From Curvibacter sp. PAE-UM (GTDB lineage Bacteria > Pseudomonadota > Gammaproteobacteria > Burkholderiales > Burkholderiaceae_C), in NCBI RefSeq assembly GCF_001432305.1, contig NZ_KQ483358.1, positions 1,636,847-1,700,846 of the forward strand: 64,000 nt of DNA. Direction: 5' to 3'. The notes under the pieces were generated by a model, which made no database searches, was not told the DNA's origin, and saw only the letters and a list, made by a program, of their open reading frames with translations. Shown piece by piece: positions 33,613 through 41,528 of this stretch (within the stretch, counting starts at the first letter, position 1; each line of letters opens with the position of its first letter). A program made the position numbers and the translations under genes.

Positions 33613-35530
33613 GGGGACCGGGTAGCGGGAGGGTGGGGGCCGGTGCGCGGGCGGCGACCAGCTGGGCCGGCAGGGTCAGCACCATGGAGGTGCCGGCGCC
33701 CGGGGTGGAGATGAGTTCGACGCGTGCGCCGATGCGCTCGGCGCGTTCGCGCATGATGCGCAGGCCCACGTGGCTGTCGTCGATGCTGCCGTCGCGGGTG
33801 TCGAAGCCGCTGCCGTCGTCGCGCACCTCGAAGCGCCATTCGGGCTGCTGCTGCACGTCCAGCCAGACCTGCGAGGCGCGCGCATGCTTGCGCACATTGG
33901 ACAGCGCTTCCTGCACGATGTGCAGCACCTGGATCTGCAGGTCGGGCGCCAGCGGCAGGCCCTGGCCCTGCATCTGCAGGTGGGCCTTCAGGCCGCTTTG
34001 CAGCTCGAACTTGTGCAGGGTGGTGGTGATCGCGGTCTCGATGTCTTCGGTGTTGGTGCGGGTGCGGAAGTGCATCAGCAGCTCGCGCACGTCGCCGTAG
34101 CTCTCGCGCACACCGGCGTCGATTTCTTCCAGCACCTTGGCCATGTCCTGGTGGTCGCCCGCGGCCAGGGCGTCGCGCATGAGCTTCACCTGGATCTTGA
34201 GGAAGGCCAGCGACTGGGCGATGGAGTCGTGCAGTTCGCGCGCCAGCAGGTGGCGTTCCTGGGACACCGCGGCTTCCATGTCCAGCGCGTTCAGGCGCAG
34301 GTTCTCCATGGCGCCGGCCAGGTGGCTGGCCAGGGCTTCGAGCAGCGAGCGCTCGGCGGCCGAGGGTTCGGTGCGGGCGTGGAAGAACAGGTCCACCTCG
34401 CCCATGAGGCGCTCGTGCAGGCGCACCGGGATGTTGACCAGCGACTCGAAGCCGGCCTGCCCGCACAGGCGCTCGCGGGTGTCGCCCAGCGCGTGGATGG
34501 GGATGACCCGCAGGCCGGCGCTGGTGGCCGTACTGGCGCCGCAATCGCAGTCGCCCTTGTGGATGCAGTGCTCGGCCTCCACCATGTCGGCCGGCAGGCC
34601 CTGGGCGGCCAGCATGAGGTAGCGCTGGTTGGCCTGGTCGGACCAGCGCAAGGCCACGCCGTCGGCATGCGCAATGCGCTGGATGCTGCGCACGAAACCC
34701 TGGGCCAGCTCGTCCAGCGATGTGCTGCGCGCCACCAGTGCGGTGATTTCGTAGAGGCTCGCCAGGCGCTCGCGCTTTTCTTCCAGCTCGGCGGTTTTCT
34801 CGGCCACCTTGGCTTCGAGGTTGCGGTACATGGACTGCAGGTGCGCGGCCATGTCGTTGAAGCCATCGGCCAGGGTGCCGAACTCGTCGCTGCTGACGCG
34901 CTCGACGCGCGCGTCGAAGTCGCCGCCCTGGATCTTCTCGATCGCCCGCTTGAGCAGGCCCACGGGCTCCAGCACCAGCAGCTGGCCGACGTAGAGCATC
35001 ACCACCGCGCCCAGGATGACCAGGGCCATCAGCGTGGTCTGCAGCAGGTGCAGGATGGCGGTCCAGCGTGAGATGTGGATCTCGATGCTGCGCACGAAGG
35101 CGTCGATATGGGTGACGAAATCGATGGTCACGTCGCGCAGCAGCTGCGGCCGTCCGGCCCCGGCCGGCGTGCCGAGCAAGGGGCGAAAGCCCTCCCAGTC
35201 CTGCTCGATCACGCCGAAATACTGCTGCACGCTCTCGTCCCAGGGCACGAAGAGCGGGCGTTCGGGGTCGCCGTGACGCAGCACGGCCAGGCTGCCCTCG
35301 AACTCCTGCACCAGCTGTGGCAGCTCGGCGGTCTGGCCGGTGCTCAGGCTCAGGGACATGCGGTAGGCCTGCATGCGCATGCGGCCGGCCTCGTTGACGG
35401 CGGCGGCGCCGCCGTCGAGCTGCCAGGACACCCACAGCGTGGCCGCCGTGGCCAGCAGGGCCAGCAGCAGGAAGGGGGTGGCGGCCAGCGTGAGTTTGGC
35501 GGCCAGGCTGCGTTGCTTCGGGGGTGTCAT
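33596..35530 (-). CDS. narX: Nitrate/nitrite sensor histidine kinase NarX
   Basis: A 644-residue membrane sensor. After transmembrane helix 1 (TLAATPFLLLALLATAATLWVSW) comes the P-box AAAVNEAGRMRMQAYRMSLSL, the nitrate-binding sequence of NarX/NarQ. Then follow the second transmembrane helix (LMALVILGAVVMLYVGQLLVL), a HAMP domain, a GAF-like central domain with a Cys cluster (HCIHKGDCDCGA), and the HisKA_3 domain (ERHLLARELHDSIAQSLAFLKIQVKLM) with the phosphorylated His, plus an ATPase domain (DDGSGFDTRD, GLRIMRERAERIGA). The ATG at 35530 is preferred; the open frame to 35617 adds a poor N-terminus. Confidence 0.94.
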   Translation of the reverse strand: MTPPKQRSLAAKLTLAATPFLLLALLATAATLWVSWQLDGGAAAVNEAGRMRMQAYRMSLSLSTGQTAELPQLVQEFEGSLAVLRHGDPERPLFVPWDESVQQYFGVIEQDWEGFRPLLGTPAGAGRPQLLRDVTIDFVTHIDAFVRSIEIHISRWTAILHLLQTTLMALVILGAVVMLYVGQLLVLEPVGLLKRAIEKIQGGDFDARVERVSSDEFGTLADGFNDMAAHLQSMYRNLEAKVAEKTAELEEKRERLASLYEITALVARSTSLDELAQGFVRSIQRIAHADGVALRWSDQANQRYLMLAAQGLPADMVEAEHCIHKGDCDCGASTATSAGLRVIPIHALGDTRERLCGQAGFESLVNIPVRLHERLMGEVDLFFHARTEPSAAERSLLEALASHLAGAMENLRLNALDMEAAVSQERHLLARELHDSIAQSLAFLKIQVKLMRDALAAGDHQDMAKVLEEIDAGVRESYGDVRELLMHFRTRTNTEDIETAITTTLHKFELQSGLKAHLQMQGQGLPLAPDLQIQVLHIVQEALSNVRKHARASQVWLDVQQQPEWRFEVRDDGSGFDTRDGSIDDSHVGLRIMRERAERIGARVELISTPGAGTSMVLTLPAQLVAARAPAPTLPLPGPLEHVA

Positions 35531-35591
35531 GGTCGTCGCGTTGCGGGGTTCCAGTGTGCGGTCAAAGCGGCCGGCCGGGTGGACCTGAATC

Positions 35592-35605
35592 TTGATACGG
35601 ATCAA
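35592..35605. promoter_or_regulatory. Perfect Fnr/Anr box between narX and uspA
   Basis: TTGATACGGATCAA is an exact TTGAT-N4-ATCAA palindrome in the divergent gap. Toward uspA a -10-like TCTAAA (35625-35630) lies 19 bases downstream, close to the geometry of Fnr-activated promoters. Toward narX no equally good -10 is seen. The site therefore most likely activates uspA, with possible effects on narX. Confidence 0.8.
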
Positions 35606-35664
35606 GCCGGCGCGCAATAGCCGGTCTAAAGTGAGGCGGTACTTGCTTCGATCAGGAGGTTTCC

Positions 35665-36102
35665 ATGTTCCAGCATATCCTGTTGCCCACCGACGGTTCC
35701 GATCCGGCCATGCGCGCGGTGGCGCGCGGCGTCGAGCTGGCCCAGCGCCTGGGGGCCCGGGTCACGGTGATGACCGCACTCGAACACTTTCCGGCCGGCA
35801 TCATGGCCAGCGGCTACCGGCCCCATGACGAACCCCAGGAGGTGCCCGGCCTGCAGGCGGCCCATCACTGGCTGGAGCAGGCCGAGGCGGTGGCGCGCGC
35901 GGCCGGCGTGCCCTGCGAGCGGCTGCTCATGCGCGAGCAGAAGATCGTCTACCGCGCCATCCTGGATGCGGCGCAGCAGTGCGGCGCCGATCTCATCGTC
36001 ATGGGCACGCACGGCATGGGGCTGATGGAGCGCCTCTTCGTGGGCAGCCAGACCCAGCGCGTGCTGGCGCACACCACCATCCCGGTGCTGACGCTGCACT
36101 AG
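35665..36102 (+). CDS. Universal stress protein UspA family
   Basis: A 145-residue single-domain Usp. It has the N-terminal ILLPTDGSDPAMRAVARGVELAQ and the ATP-binding signature GTHGMGLMERLFVGSQTQRVLAHTTIPVLTL (G-x2-G-x9-G-S/T pattern), so it probably binds ATP. Anaerobically induced Usp proteins controlled by Anr/Fnr support survival without oxygen in Pseudomonas. The Fnr box 60 bases upstream and the strong AGGAGG ribosome site suggest high anaerobic expression. The gene is divergent from narX and overlaps the end of the SDR gene by four bases on the other strand. Confidence 0.93.
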   Translation: MFQHILLPTDGSDPAMRAVARGVELAQRLGARVTVMTALEHFPAGIMASGYRPHDEPQEVPGLQAAHHWLEQAEAVARAAGVPCERLLMREQKIVYRAILDAAQQCGADLIVMGTHGMGLMERLFVGSQTQRVLAHTTIPVLTLH

Positions 36103-36854
36103 GCTCGTACGTCGGCCACCGGCTCGCTGCCGAAGTCAGGCCGGTTCAGATACGCCAGCACCTTGCGTGCCGCAGCCTCGGGGCTGTCGAGCTGGCCGCC
36201 ATTCTTGAGTTGCTCGAAGCGTGCGCGGTCCGGAAAGGCCGCGGCATCGGCGCCGCGCAGCTGCACCTGCATGTCGGTGTCGATCACGCCGGGCGCCAGC
36301 GAGCAGACCTGGGCACCCTTGGGCTTGTGCGCCTCTTCCAGCGCCAGGCAGCGGGTGTAGTGGTCCATGCCGGCCTTGGCCGCGCAGTAGACGGCCTGCG
36401 AGGCCATGGGCCTGCGGCCCAGGCCCGAGGAGATGTTGAGGATGCGGCGCGGCACGCCCCAGCCTTCGGTGGCGGCGAGGAAGGCGGCGCAAAGCGCCAT
36501 GGGCGCTTCCAGACCCACGCGCAGGGCCTGGGCCAGATCGTCGGGGTCCATGTCCGACAGCGGGGCAATGCGCGGGATCATGCCGGCGTTGTTGATCAGC
36601 GTGGCACCGGCATGGCGCACACCGGGGCGGCCCAGCCATTGCCGCAGCATGGCCGCGGCTTCGCGGCTGTGCGCGAGGTCCAGCGGCCACTGCTCCAGCT
36701 TGCAGCCGGCCTGTGCCGCCTGCGCGGCCAGCGCCGCGTTTTCCTTGCGCGAGATGCACAGCAGGGTGTGGCCGGGCGCCAGCAGCTGCTGTGCCATGGC
36801 CAGACCCATGCCGCGCGAGGCGCCGGTGAGGATGTAGAGATGGGTGTCGGCCAT
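36099..36854 (-). CDS. Short-chain dehydrogenase/reductase
   Basis: A 251-residue SDR. The Rossmann motif is TGASRGMGLAMA, the NNAG motif is LINNAGMIP, and the catalytic Ser and YxxxK appear as ISSGLGRRPMASQAVYCAAKAG. It resembles sepiapterin-reductase-like SDRs by the N-terminal YILTGASRGMG and the loop LEEAHKPKGAQVCSLAPGVIDTDMQ. Substrate is not known. The ATG at 36854 (MADTHLYILTG) follows GGAGAACCTC; an ATG at 36872 overlaps the rluA stop and is less likely. It ends the minus-strand run cyclase-kinase-rluA-SDR. Confidence 0.85.
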   Translation of the reverse strand: MADTHLYILTGASRGMGLAMAQQLLAPGHTLLCISRKENAALAAQAAQAGCKLEQWPLDLAHSREAAAMLRQWLGRPGVRHAGATLINNAGMIPRIAPLSDMDPDDLAQALRVGLEAPMALCAAFLAATEGWGVPRRILNISSGLGRRPMASQAVYCAAKAGMDHYTRCLALEEAHKPKGAQVCSLAPGVIDTDMQVQLRGADAAAFPDRARFEQLKNGGQLDSPEAAARKVLAYLNRPDFGSEPVADVRA

Positions 36855-36871
36855 GAGGTTCTCCGTGGACA

Positions 36872-37537
36872 TCAGAAGGGGGGCGGGCTGTGCCAGTGCA
36901 GGGCTTCGCCCGTGGCAGGGTGCGTGAGCGCCAGCTCGCTGGCGTGCAGTTGCAGGCGCGGGCAACGCGCCTGGGTGTCGGCATCTGCATAGAGTGCGTC
37001 GCCCAGGATGGGGTGGCCGATGGCCTGCAGATGCACGCGCAGCTGGTGCGTGCGGCCCGTCACCGGTTCGAGTTCCAGCCGGGTCTGCGGCCGGCCCTGG
37101 GCATCGTGCTCATGCGCCAGCACGCGCCAGCGCGTCCGGCTGGGTTTGCCGCGGGCGTCCACCCTCTGGCGGGGCCGGTTCGGCCAGTCGCTCATGAGGG
37201 GCAGGTCGATCTCGCCCCCCTCAGCGGCCGGCGGCGGCAGGTGGCCGGCGACCAGCGCCACGTAGCGTTTGCGGACCGAGCGTGATTCGAAAGCCATGCT
37301 CAGCGTGCGCTGCATCCCGGTGCCGCGCGCCATCAGCAGCAGGCCCGAGGTGGCCATGTCCAGCCGGTGCACGATCAGCGCGTCGGGCCACAGCGCCTGG
37401 GCGCGGGTGCTGGCGCAGTCCTGCTTGTCGGCGCCGCGTCCGGGCACCGAGAGCAGGCCGGCCGGCTTGTCCAGCACCAGAAGGGCATCGTCTGCGTGCA
37501 GACAGACGATGCCCTGTGTGTCAATGTTGGCCTTCAC
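36872..37537 (-). CDS. RluA-family pseudouridine synthase
   Basis: A 221-residue enzyme that isomerises uridine to pseudouridine in rRNA or tRNA. The catalytic Asp lies in IVHRLDMATSGLLLMA (HRLD motif); the family motifs ALLVLDKPAGLLSVPG, KRYVALVAG and PVTGRTHQLRVHLQAIGHPILGDALY are all present. It has no S4 domain, as in RluA itself, which targets 23S rRNA U746 and tRNA U32. The exact target is inference. It overlaps the end of the hybrid kinase gene by 17 bases, which suggests coupled translation. Confidence 0.9.
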   Translation of the reverse strand: MKANIDTQGIVCLHADDALLVLDKPAGLLSVPGRGADKQDCASTRAQALWPDALIVHRLDMATSGLLLMARGTGMQRTLSMAFESRSVRKRYVALVAGHLPPPAAEGGEIDLPLMSDWPNRPRQRVDARGKPSRTRWRVLAHEHDAQGRPQTRLELEPVTGRTHQLRVHLQAIGHPILGDALYADADTQARCPRLQLHASELALTHPATGEALHWHSPPPF

Positions 37538-39596
37538 CCTGGATCAATCGCTGCACGGTGTCGCACAGCTCCGAGACGTCGTTGGGCTTGTGGATCAGGG
37601 CGCGGGCACCGGCTTCCAGCGCGCTGGCCTCGATCTCGGGCGTGATGTAACCCGAGGCCAGCGCCATGGGGAGCTGGGGCCGGATGCGGTGCGCGTCCTT
37701 GAGCAGCTCGACGCCGCTGTAACCCGGCATGTTGTAGTCGGTCACCAGCAGGTCGTAATCGTCGGGTTGCGCGCGCAAGGCGGCCAGTGCGGCCTGCGGG
37801 TCGGTGTAGGCGCTGACCTTGAAACCTCGCCGCACCAGCACGCGCTCGACCAGGAAGGACAGGGCCTGGTCGTCATCGACATACATCACGTGGCGGCCGA
37901 AGCCCATGGCGGTCTGCAGGCGCGTGGGCTCGGCCGGCGTCGGGACGATGTCGGCTTCGGCGGCGGGGAAATAGAGCGTGAACTCGCTGCCGCTGCCGGG
38001 TGAGCTGCTCACGTCCACCGTGCCCAGGTGGGTGCGCATCACGCCGTGCACCACGGCCAGGCCCAGGCCCGTGCCCTGGCCCACGGGCTTGGTGGTGAAG
38101 AAGGGTTCGAAGATGCGCTGCAGGGTCTCGGCCTCCATGCCGCTGCCGCTGTCGCGCACGGCCAGGGTCACGTAGGGCCCTTCGGCCAGTCCCAGGCGCT
38201 GGCACTCCAGCATGTCGGGGTGGGTGCTGGTGAGTTCGATGCAGACCGTGCCGCGCGCGCTGCCGATGGCGTGGATGGCGTTGGTGCACAGGTTGATCAG
38301 GGCCTGTTCGACCTGGGTCGCGTCGGCCAGCACGGCCGGCGTCTCGCGCAGGCGCACCTGCAAGTCCACCGTGGGCGGCAGGGTGACCTTCATGAGGCGC
38401 ACCGATTCCTGCACCACCTCGACCAGCTGGATGGGGTGGCGCTTGGGCGGCTCGTTGCGGCTGAAGGTCAGGATCTGGCGCACCAGGTCACGCCCGCGGC
38501 GGCCGGCCTTCTCGACTTCGGTCAGGCAGACCTGCACCGGCGAATCGGCGCCGGCGTCCTGGCGGGCGAGGGTGACGTTGCCCAGGATGGCGCCCAGGAT
38601 GTTGTTGAAGTCGTGCGCGATGCCGCCGGCCATGGTGCCGATGGCCTGCATCTTGTGCGCCTCGCGCAGCTGCGCTTCGAGGATGTTGCGCTGCACTTCC
38701 ATCTCGCGGCGTGTCGTCAGGTCGCGCGCGAAGACGGTGGTGATGTCGCCGTCGCCTTCGGGCTGGCGTTCGCGCGAGACGCTGACTTCGAGCATCAGGG
38801 GGCGACCTTCGACGGTGCGGCCGATGACTTCGCCCAGCGTGGCCTGGGTCGAGAGGCGCGTGGCGGCGATCGCCTCGATGGCCTCGGGCAGGAAGCGGCC
38901 CAGCGAGGTCTTGAGCGCCTGCTCGGGCGGGCACTGGAAGAGTGCGGCGGCGGCCGGGTTGAAGACGGTGATGCGCTGCTCGCCGTCGACGCAGATGATG
39001 GCGTCGAGCGAGGAGTTGATGATGGCGGCCAGGCGGTTTTCGCTCAGGCGCAGTTCCTCGTTGCGCTGCTGCAGGGCCAACGCGCTTTCCTGCAGCGCGC
39101 GCCGGCGTTCCTGCAGCGCGCGCCGCTCGGTCAGCAGCGGGCCCTGGTCGATCACGGCGCAGATGAAATGGGTCAGGTCGCGGTCCTGCGAATACTGGAT
39201 GCGCGCGATGTGCAGGTCGCCGGTGAAGCGGGCTTCCAGACCGCTGGAGAACACCACCTCGTTGGTGTCGCTGTGGCCATGGATCTTGGCCTCGTCCAGC
39301 GACTGCTGCACGCGCTCGATGTGGTCGGGGGTGACCAGGGGCAGCAGGAAGTTCAGCGGGGGGTCGGATTCCTTGGGCCGGAACAGCTTGAGCGCCATGG
39401 CGTTGCTCTGTTCCACCATGCCGAACTCGTCGACCACCATCAGCCCCAGCGGCACGTTGGAGAACAGCGATTCGAAACGTTCGGAGGCGCCTTCGGCGGC
39501 GATGCGGCTGAATTCGAGCGCGCTGTTCTGCGCTTCCAGTTCGGCCTGGTAGGCGCGCAGATCGTCGATCAGCTTGGGGAGGGCCCGGCGGGTCAT
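37521..39596 (-). CDS. Hybrid sensor histidine kinase with PAS domains and C-terminal receiver
   Basis: A 691-residue cytoplasmic kinase with no transmembrane helix. Domains in order: an N-terminal helix, a PAS domain (LFSNVPLGLMVVDEFGMVEQSN, about 43-160), a coiled coil with repeated RALQERRRALQES, a second PAS (AIINSSLDAIICVDGEQRITVFN), HisKA with the phosphorylated His in GGIAHDFNNILGAILGN, an ATPase domain (NLCTNAIHAIG, RDSGSGM, EPFFTTKPVGQGTGLGLAVV), and a receiver domain with Asp in VTDYNMPGYSG. The HDFNN form of the H-box is that of nitrogen-regulation-like kinases. It lies 22 bases after the adenylate cyclase, a possible signalling link. The stimulus is unknown. Confidence 0.93.
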   Translation of the reverse strand: MTRRALPKLIDDLRAYQAELEAQNSALEFSRIAAEGASERFESLFSNVPLGLMVVDEFGMVEQSNAMALKLFRPKESDPPLNFLLPLVTPDHIERVQQSLDEAKIHGHSDTNEVVFSSGLEARFTGDLHIARIQYSQDRDLTHFICAVIDQGPLLTERRALQERRRALQESALALQQRNEELRLSENRLAAIINSSLDAIICVDGEQRITVFNPAAAALFQCPPEQALKTSLGRFLPEAIEAIAATRLSTQATLGEVIGRTVEGRPLMLEVSVSRERQPEGDGDITTVFARDLTTRREMEVQRNILEAQLREAHKMQAIGTMAGGIAHDFNNILGAILGNVTLARQDAGADSPVQVCLTEVEKAGRRGRDLVRQILTFSRNEPPKRHPIQLVEVVQESVRLMKVTLPPTVDLQVRLRETPAVLADATQVEQALINLCTNAIHAIGSARGTVCIELTSTHPDMLECQRLGLAEGPYVTLAVRDSGSGMEAETLQRIFEPFFTTKPVGQGTGLGLAVVHGVMRTHLGTVDVSSSPGSGSEFTLYFPAAEADIVPTPAEPTRLQTAMGFGRHVMYVDDDQALSFLVERVLVRRGFKVSAYTDPQAALAALRAQPDDYDLLVTDYNMPGYSGVELLKDAHRIRPQLPMALASGYITPEIEASALEAGARALIHKPNDVSELCDTVQRLIQGEGQH

Positions 39597-39618
39597 GGCG
39601 AGGACTTGCCCACGCAGT

Positions 39619-40536
39619 TCAGTTGTTCTTGTTGGTGAACCAGAAGCTGACGATGGGGGCGGTCGGGTCGTCGAAGGAGGCCCCCAGCGCCATCTCGCCC
39701 TTGTCCAGCAGCACGCATTCCTGGCGTCGCAGGGAGATCACGGCAGAGGAGCCGGCGAAGCGCACCCAGGTGCCGTAGCTGCTGATGTCCGAGAGCACGA
39801 AGAGTTCACCGCGGCGGTCCAGGCGGGCGTGCAGGCGCGAGACGCGCGGGTCGAGCACGGCAAACTGGGCGTCGTTGCCGCGGCCCAGGAAGACCGGCAT
39901 GTCCATGGCCTCGAACAGGATGTTGTGCTCGCGCCAGGTCAGCTCGATGGTGCTGGGCAGGCGGCTGCTGGGCGCGCCGACCGTCTCCAGGCCGGCCTGC
40001 ATGGTCATGATCTCGGAGGTGGTCTCGCGCTGCCAGTCGATGCGGTAGACGATGGCCGGTTCGCTCTTGCCCCGGATGTCCATGGGCCCGAGGTTGCGGT
40101 AATTGATCTCGCCGTCGTGGTACAGCGCCTCGATGACGCTCTCGGAAGCGAAGATCTGTTCGGCGCCCGACAGGTCGCTCAGGCGCGAGGCCATGTTGAC
40201 GGCGTCACCGAAGCAGTCGCCGTCCTGTTCCACCACCTCGCCACGGGCCAGGCCCACCTTGACCTGCATCTTGCTCATGCCAGGCAGGCTGCTGCTGCGC
40301 TCGCGCTGCATGCGCTGCATCTCGACCATGGACAGCACAGCGGCCTGGTTGTCGACAAACGAGGCCAGCACGCCGTCGCCCAGGTACTTGATGACACGGC
40401 CGCCGCGCGCCTGGAAGGTCTTGCCGATCCAGTGCGTGGTGCGGGTCACCACTTCAGCCGCCCTGGCATTGCCCAATGCCTCGAAAAGCCCGGTACTTCC
40501 GGTCAGGTCGGCAAAGACGATGGTGAGGACAGCCAT
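39619..40536 (-). CDS. Class III adenylate/guanylate cyclase with C-terminal FHA domain
   Basis: A 305-residue soluble protein. The catalytic domain (about 1-180) has the metal-binding Asp in TIVFADLTGSTGLFEALG, the second Asp in VIKYLGDGVLASFVD, and ASRLSDLSGAEQIFASESV. The C-terminal part is a forkhead-associated domain (VFLGRGNDAQFAVLDPRVSRLHARLDRRGELFVLSDISSYGTWVRF) that binds phosphothreonine peptides. Cyclase-FHA proteins convert phosphorylation signals into cyclic nucleotide. A divergent gene for a cyclic-nucleotide-binding protein (40813) lies 276 bases away and may be its receptor. Substrate ATP or GTP is not certain. Confidence 0.9.
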   Translation of the reverse strand: MAVLTIVFADLTGSTGLFEALGNARAAEVVTRTTHWIGKTFQARGGRVIKYLGDGVLASFVDNQAAVLSMVEMQRMQRERSSSLPGMSKMQVKVGLARGEVVEQDGDCFGDAVNMASRLSDLSGAEQIFASESVIEALYHDGEINYRNLGPMDIRGKSEPAIVYRIDWQRETTSEIMTMQAGLETVGAPSSRLPSTIELTWREHNILFEAMDMPVFLGRGNDAQFAVLDPRVSRLHARLDRRGELFVLSDISSYGTWVRFAGSSAVISLRRQECVLLDKGEMALGASFDDPTAPIVSFWFTNKNN

Positions 40537-40677
40537 GCGATCGGGATTTTGGAGAAGATGAGTGTGCTCATTATGCCGGCCCCGCCACGGCGGTAAGCTG
40601 TCAAGGAGGCCGACCTGTCAGGCACCAAGTATACGGGTCGCCCGGGTTCAGGACGGCAGGGCGGCGCCCCGGCGCAC

Positions 40678-40698
40678 GCGCTGCCGGCTCGGCAGCGC
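40678..40698. repeat. Perfect hairpin in the cyclase/receptor gap
   Basis: GCGCTGCCG and CGGCAGCGC flank a 3-base loop in the 276-base divergent gap between the cyclase (40536) and the cyclic-nucleotide-binding gene (40813). There is no T tract. It may be a structured 5-prime leader. The rest of the gap shows no recognisable promoter or Crp site. Confidence 0.4.
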
Positions 40699-40812
40699 GG
40701 GGCGTTGAATAAGGGGCCATCGTGCGCAAAACTGCCACGCCGCCGCCTTCGCTGCTGTGTAAGATGTGCCATGTACCGCCAGCAGGCGTTACACCACAGG
40801 GGACACAAGAAC

Positions 40813-41358
40813 ATGGGTATCAATCCTGCCATCGTCCAGAACATCGCCGAGCGGGTGCGTGCCGAGGTGTTGCCCCAGCGCGCGGCATCGGCGCTCAAGC
40901 TCGACCCGGCCATCATCCAGAAGATTGCGCAGAAGGTCCCGATCTTCTCCGGCATGAGCCAGCCCTGCCTGCTGGACACGCTGGCCACGGGCGAACATTT
41001 CACGGTCCAGGCCGGCGAAGCGGTGTTCCGCGAAGGCGACATGGGCAACTCCTTCTATGTGCTGATCGCCGGCGATGTGGTGGTCGAAAAAATGCGCGAC
41101 GGCAAACCGGTCGAGCTGACGCGCCTGGGCCCGGGCGAGTGCTTCGGCGAGATGGCCCTGGTCGGCAACGACGTGCGTTCGGCCACGGTGCGCGCCACCG
41201 GTTCGCTGGTCGCCATGCGCTTCTACCGCGAGCTCATCGATGCCAACCCCGAGAGTGCCTCGGCCATCTACCGCAACATCGCCCGCATCCTGGCAGGCCG
41301 CCTGGGCGAGTCCAGCCTCATGCTGGCCGACCTGAAAAAGCGCGACAGCGCGGCCTGA
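40813..41358 (+). CDS. Cyclic nucleotide-binding domain protein
   Basis: A 181-residue protein with a single cNMP-binding domain (about 40-160): VPIFSGMSQPCLLDTLATGEHFTVQAGEAVFREGDMGNSFYVLIAGDVVVEK and the phosphate-binding cassette PGECFGEMALVGNDVRSATVRA, in which Gly-Glu and Arg contact the ribose and phosphate. It lacks a DNA-binding helix-turn-helix, so it is not a Crp-type regulator; it may act by protein contact. The ATG at 40813 is preferred over distant upstream starts in poor context. It is divergent from the FHA-cyclase. Downstream begins a 162-base palindromic element. Confidence 0.88.
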   Translation: MGINPAIVQNIAERVRAEVLPQRAASALKLDPAIIQKIAQKVPIFSGMSQPCLLDTLATGEHFTVQAGEAVFREGDMGNSFYVLIAGDVVVEKMRDGKPVELTRLGPGECFGEMALVGNDVRSATVRATGSLVAMRFYRELIDANPESASAIYRNIARILAGRLGESSLMLADLKKRDSAA

Positions 41359-41366
41359 GTTCCTTA

Positions 41367-41528
41367 GGGCTACGCTGAACAAGTCCCCGCCGCGTGCTGC
41401 ATCCCAGCAGCGGGCGGTCTGCGGCGTTGCAAATCCTCGCCATAGCTGGGGCTATGGCTGTGGTTTGCGCCTTGCATCCCATCCCGATGCAGGGCGCAGC
41501 CCATCGCCAGGACCTGTTCAGCGCAGCC
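41367..41528. repeat. Small element with 19-20-base inverted ends (MITE-like)
   Basis: The left end (41367-41386, GGGCTACGCTGAACAAGTCC) and right end (41510-41528) are inverted copies with about two mismatches (CGCTGAACA/TGTTCAGCG core). The inside has further pairings such as CATAGCTGGGGCTATG. No coding content. It fills the gap between the cyclic-nucleotide-binding gene and the photoreceptor gene, and touches the stop codon of the latter. I recall similar sequences recurring in Comamonadaceae genomes, but could not search. Confidence 0.6.
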
